From: Pseudomonadota bacterium
Lineage (GTDB): Bacteria; Pseudomonadota; Alphaproteobacteria; Rhizobiales; Xanthobacteraceae
DNA: 15,279 nucleotides
NCBI GenBank assembly: GCA_021779635.1
Contig: JAJYAH010000074.1
Location: 1-15,279, forward strand
Direction: 5' to 3'
Shown here one piece after another: positions 14,665 to 15,279 of this stretch (within the stretch, counting starts at the first letter, position 1; every line of letters begins with the position of its first letter). Under the pieces are notes generated by a model that saw only the letters and a program-made list of their open reading frames with translations, did no database searches and was not told the DNA's origin. Made by a program: the position numbers and the translations under genes.

Positions 14665-15279
14665 ATGATGAACTCGAGACTATGCGACAGGCTGGGGATT
14701 GAATTCCCGCTGTTCGCCTTCACACATTGCCGCGACGTGGTCGCCGAGGTGACGAATGCCGGCGGCTTCGGCGTCCTCGGCGCGGTCGGGCTGACTCCGG
14801 AAAAACTGGATGTCGAGCTCAACTGGATCAACGAACGGGTCAGTGGCAAGCCATTCGGCGTCGATCTGCTGATTCCCGAGGTTATGATGGGCAAGGACTC
14901 GGACGCAACCGATTCCCAGCTTCGTGGCCAACTCCCGGAGCCGCACCGGAAATTCGTCGAGGATCTGCTGGAACGCTTCGGCATCGATGCGTCCGACCTC
15001 TGGTCCGATCAGTACGACGACCGTGACTCGTCCATCATGCGTCCGAGCGGCGCCGCGAGGATGCTGGAAGTCGCGTTCCGGTACCCGATCAAGATGTACG
15101 TCAACGCGCTAGGCGTGCCCCCGGCGGCGATCATTGCCGAGGCGCATTCAAAGGGCATCCTCGTCGGGGCACTCACCGGATCGCGGCGCCACGCCATCAA
15201 GCACGCCGAGGCCGGCGTCGATGTGCTGGTCGCCGCCGGGGGAGAGGCGGGCGGCCATTGCGGCGAGATCGCGACGATC
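14665..15279 (+). CDS. Nitronate-monooxygenase-family flavin oxidoreductase (partial, runs off right edge)
   Basis: 205 residues are visible from ATG 14665, after AAGGA 8 bp upstream; ATG 14668 is an alternative. The protein matches the nitronate monooxygenase/2-nitropropane dioxygenase TIM-barrel family: NAGGFGVLGAVG at 31-42, PFGVDLLIP at 63-71, and the FMN-phosphate-binding stretch AGGEAGGHCGEIATI at 191-205 where the window ends. An insert around 76-130 separates the second and third barrel strands, as in members linked to acyl-CoA and terpenoid or steroid catabolism (recollection, not a search). True substrates of such paralogues are often not nitronates. It is 41 bp downstream of the monooxygenase relic, on the same strand, and could be co-transcribed with the dehydratase pair. 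No lesion in the visible part. Confidence 0.83.
   Translation, partial: MMNSRLCDRLGIEFPLFAFTHCRDVVAEVTNAGGFGVLGAVGLTPEKLDVELNWINERVSGKPFGVDLLIPEVMMGKDSDATDSQLRGQLPEPHRKFVEDLLERFGIDASDLWSDQYDDRDSSIMRPSGAARMLEVAFRYPIKMYVNALGVPPAAIIAEAHSKGILVGALTGSRRHAIKHAEAGVDVLVAAGGEAGGHCGEIATI

Overview
The window is high-GC (roughly 60% by eye) and looks like an accessory region of an alphaproteobacterium. The evidence for that is the codon bias, the IS mix (IS1595, ISKra4, IS110) and the closest remembered protein relatives; I cannot name a genus. There are no tRNA, rRNA or CRISPR arrays. Much of it is a layered set of mobile elements, several cutting into each other, followed by a short, partly decayed catabolic gene cluster.

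Layout. (1) 1-1935: an unrecognised gene split by a complete 1600-bp IS1595-family element (234-1833). The element has 23-bp imperfect inverted repeats and an exact 8-bp target duplication. Removing it restores the host reading frame. It carries a DDE transposase (751-1734, minus) and a passenger gene for a coiled-coil/winged-helix-like protein (329-754, plus); the two genes end on the same CTAG. (2) 2158-3162: an exported serine beta-lactamase-like hydrolase. (3) 3275-4171, minus: a caspase-like protein cut at its N-terminus by a transposon end, with an in-frame 18-bp tandem duplication next to the predicted catalytic His. (4) 4175-7754: a compact Tn5053/Tn402-type transposon with only tniA-tniB-tniQ, terminal inverted repeats and internal binding-site-like repeats. 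No resolvase or cargo is seen. (5) 7755-9297, minus: a Tn3-family TnpA fragment truncated at both ends. (6) About 9298-10736: an ISKra4-family element. (7) 10737-11762: an IS110-family transposase remnant lacking its N-terminus and carrying an amber codon. (8) 11763-12500: no credible protein, but an unusual run of strong hairpins, including a roughly 70-nt multi-stem fold. (9) 12520-12918: relics of a serine recombinase and possibly of an IS66 leader.

(10) 13085-15279: a plus-strand cluster of two hotdog-fold MaoC-like dehydratase subunits, a flavin monooxygenase (Baeyer-Villiger type) pseudogene with a large internal deletion and a 7-bp frameshifting duplication, and the start of a nitronate-monooxygenase-family flavin oxidoreductase. 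Such a set suggests former degradation of a ketone or acyl-CoA-linked substrate, now at least partly lost.

History. The Tn3 transposase and the IS110 element are the older layers. ISKra4 now separates their broken ends, and the Tni element separates the Tn3 TnpA from the caspase-like gene. Both junction pairs join unrelated genes and show no clear target duplication, so deletions or recombination between elements must have followed insertion. The IS1595 insertion, with its perfect duplication, looks the most recent.
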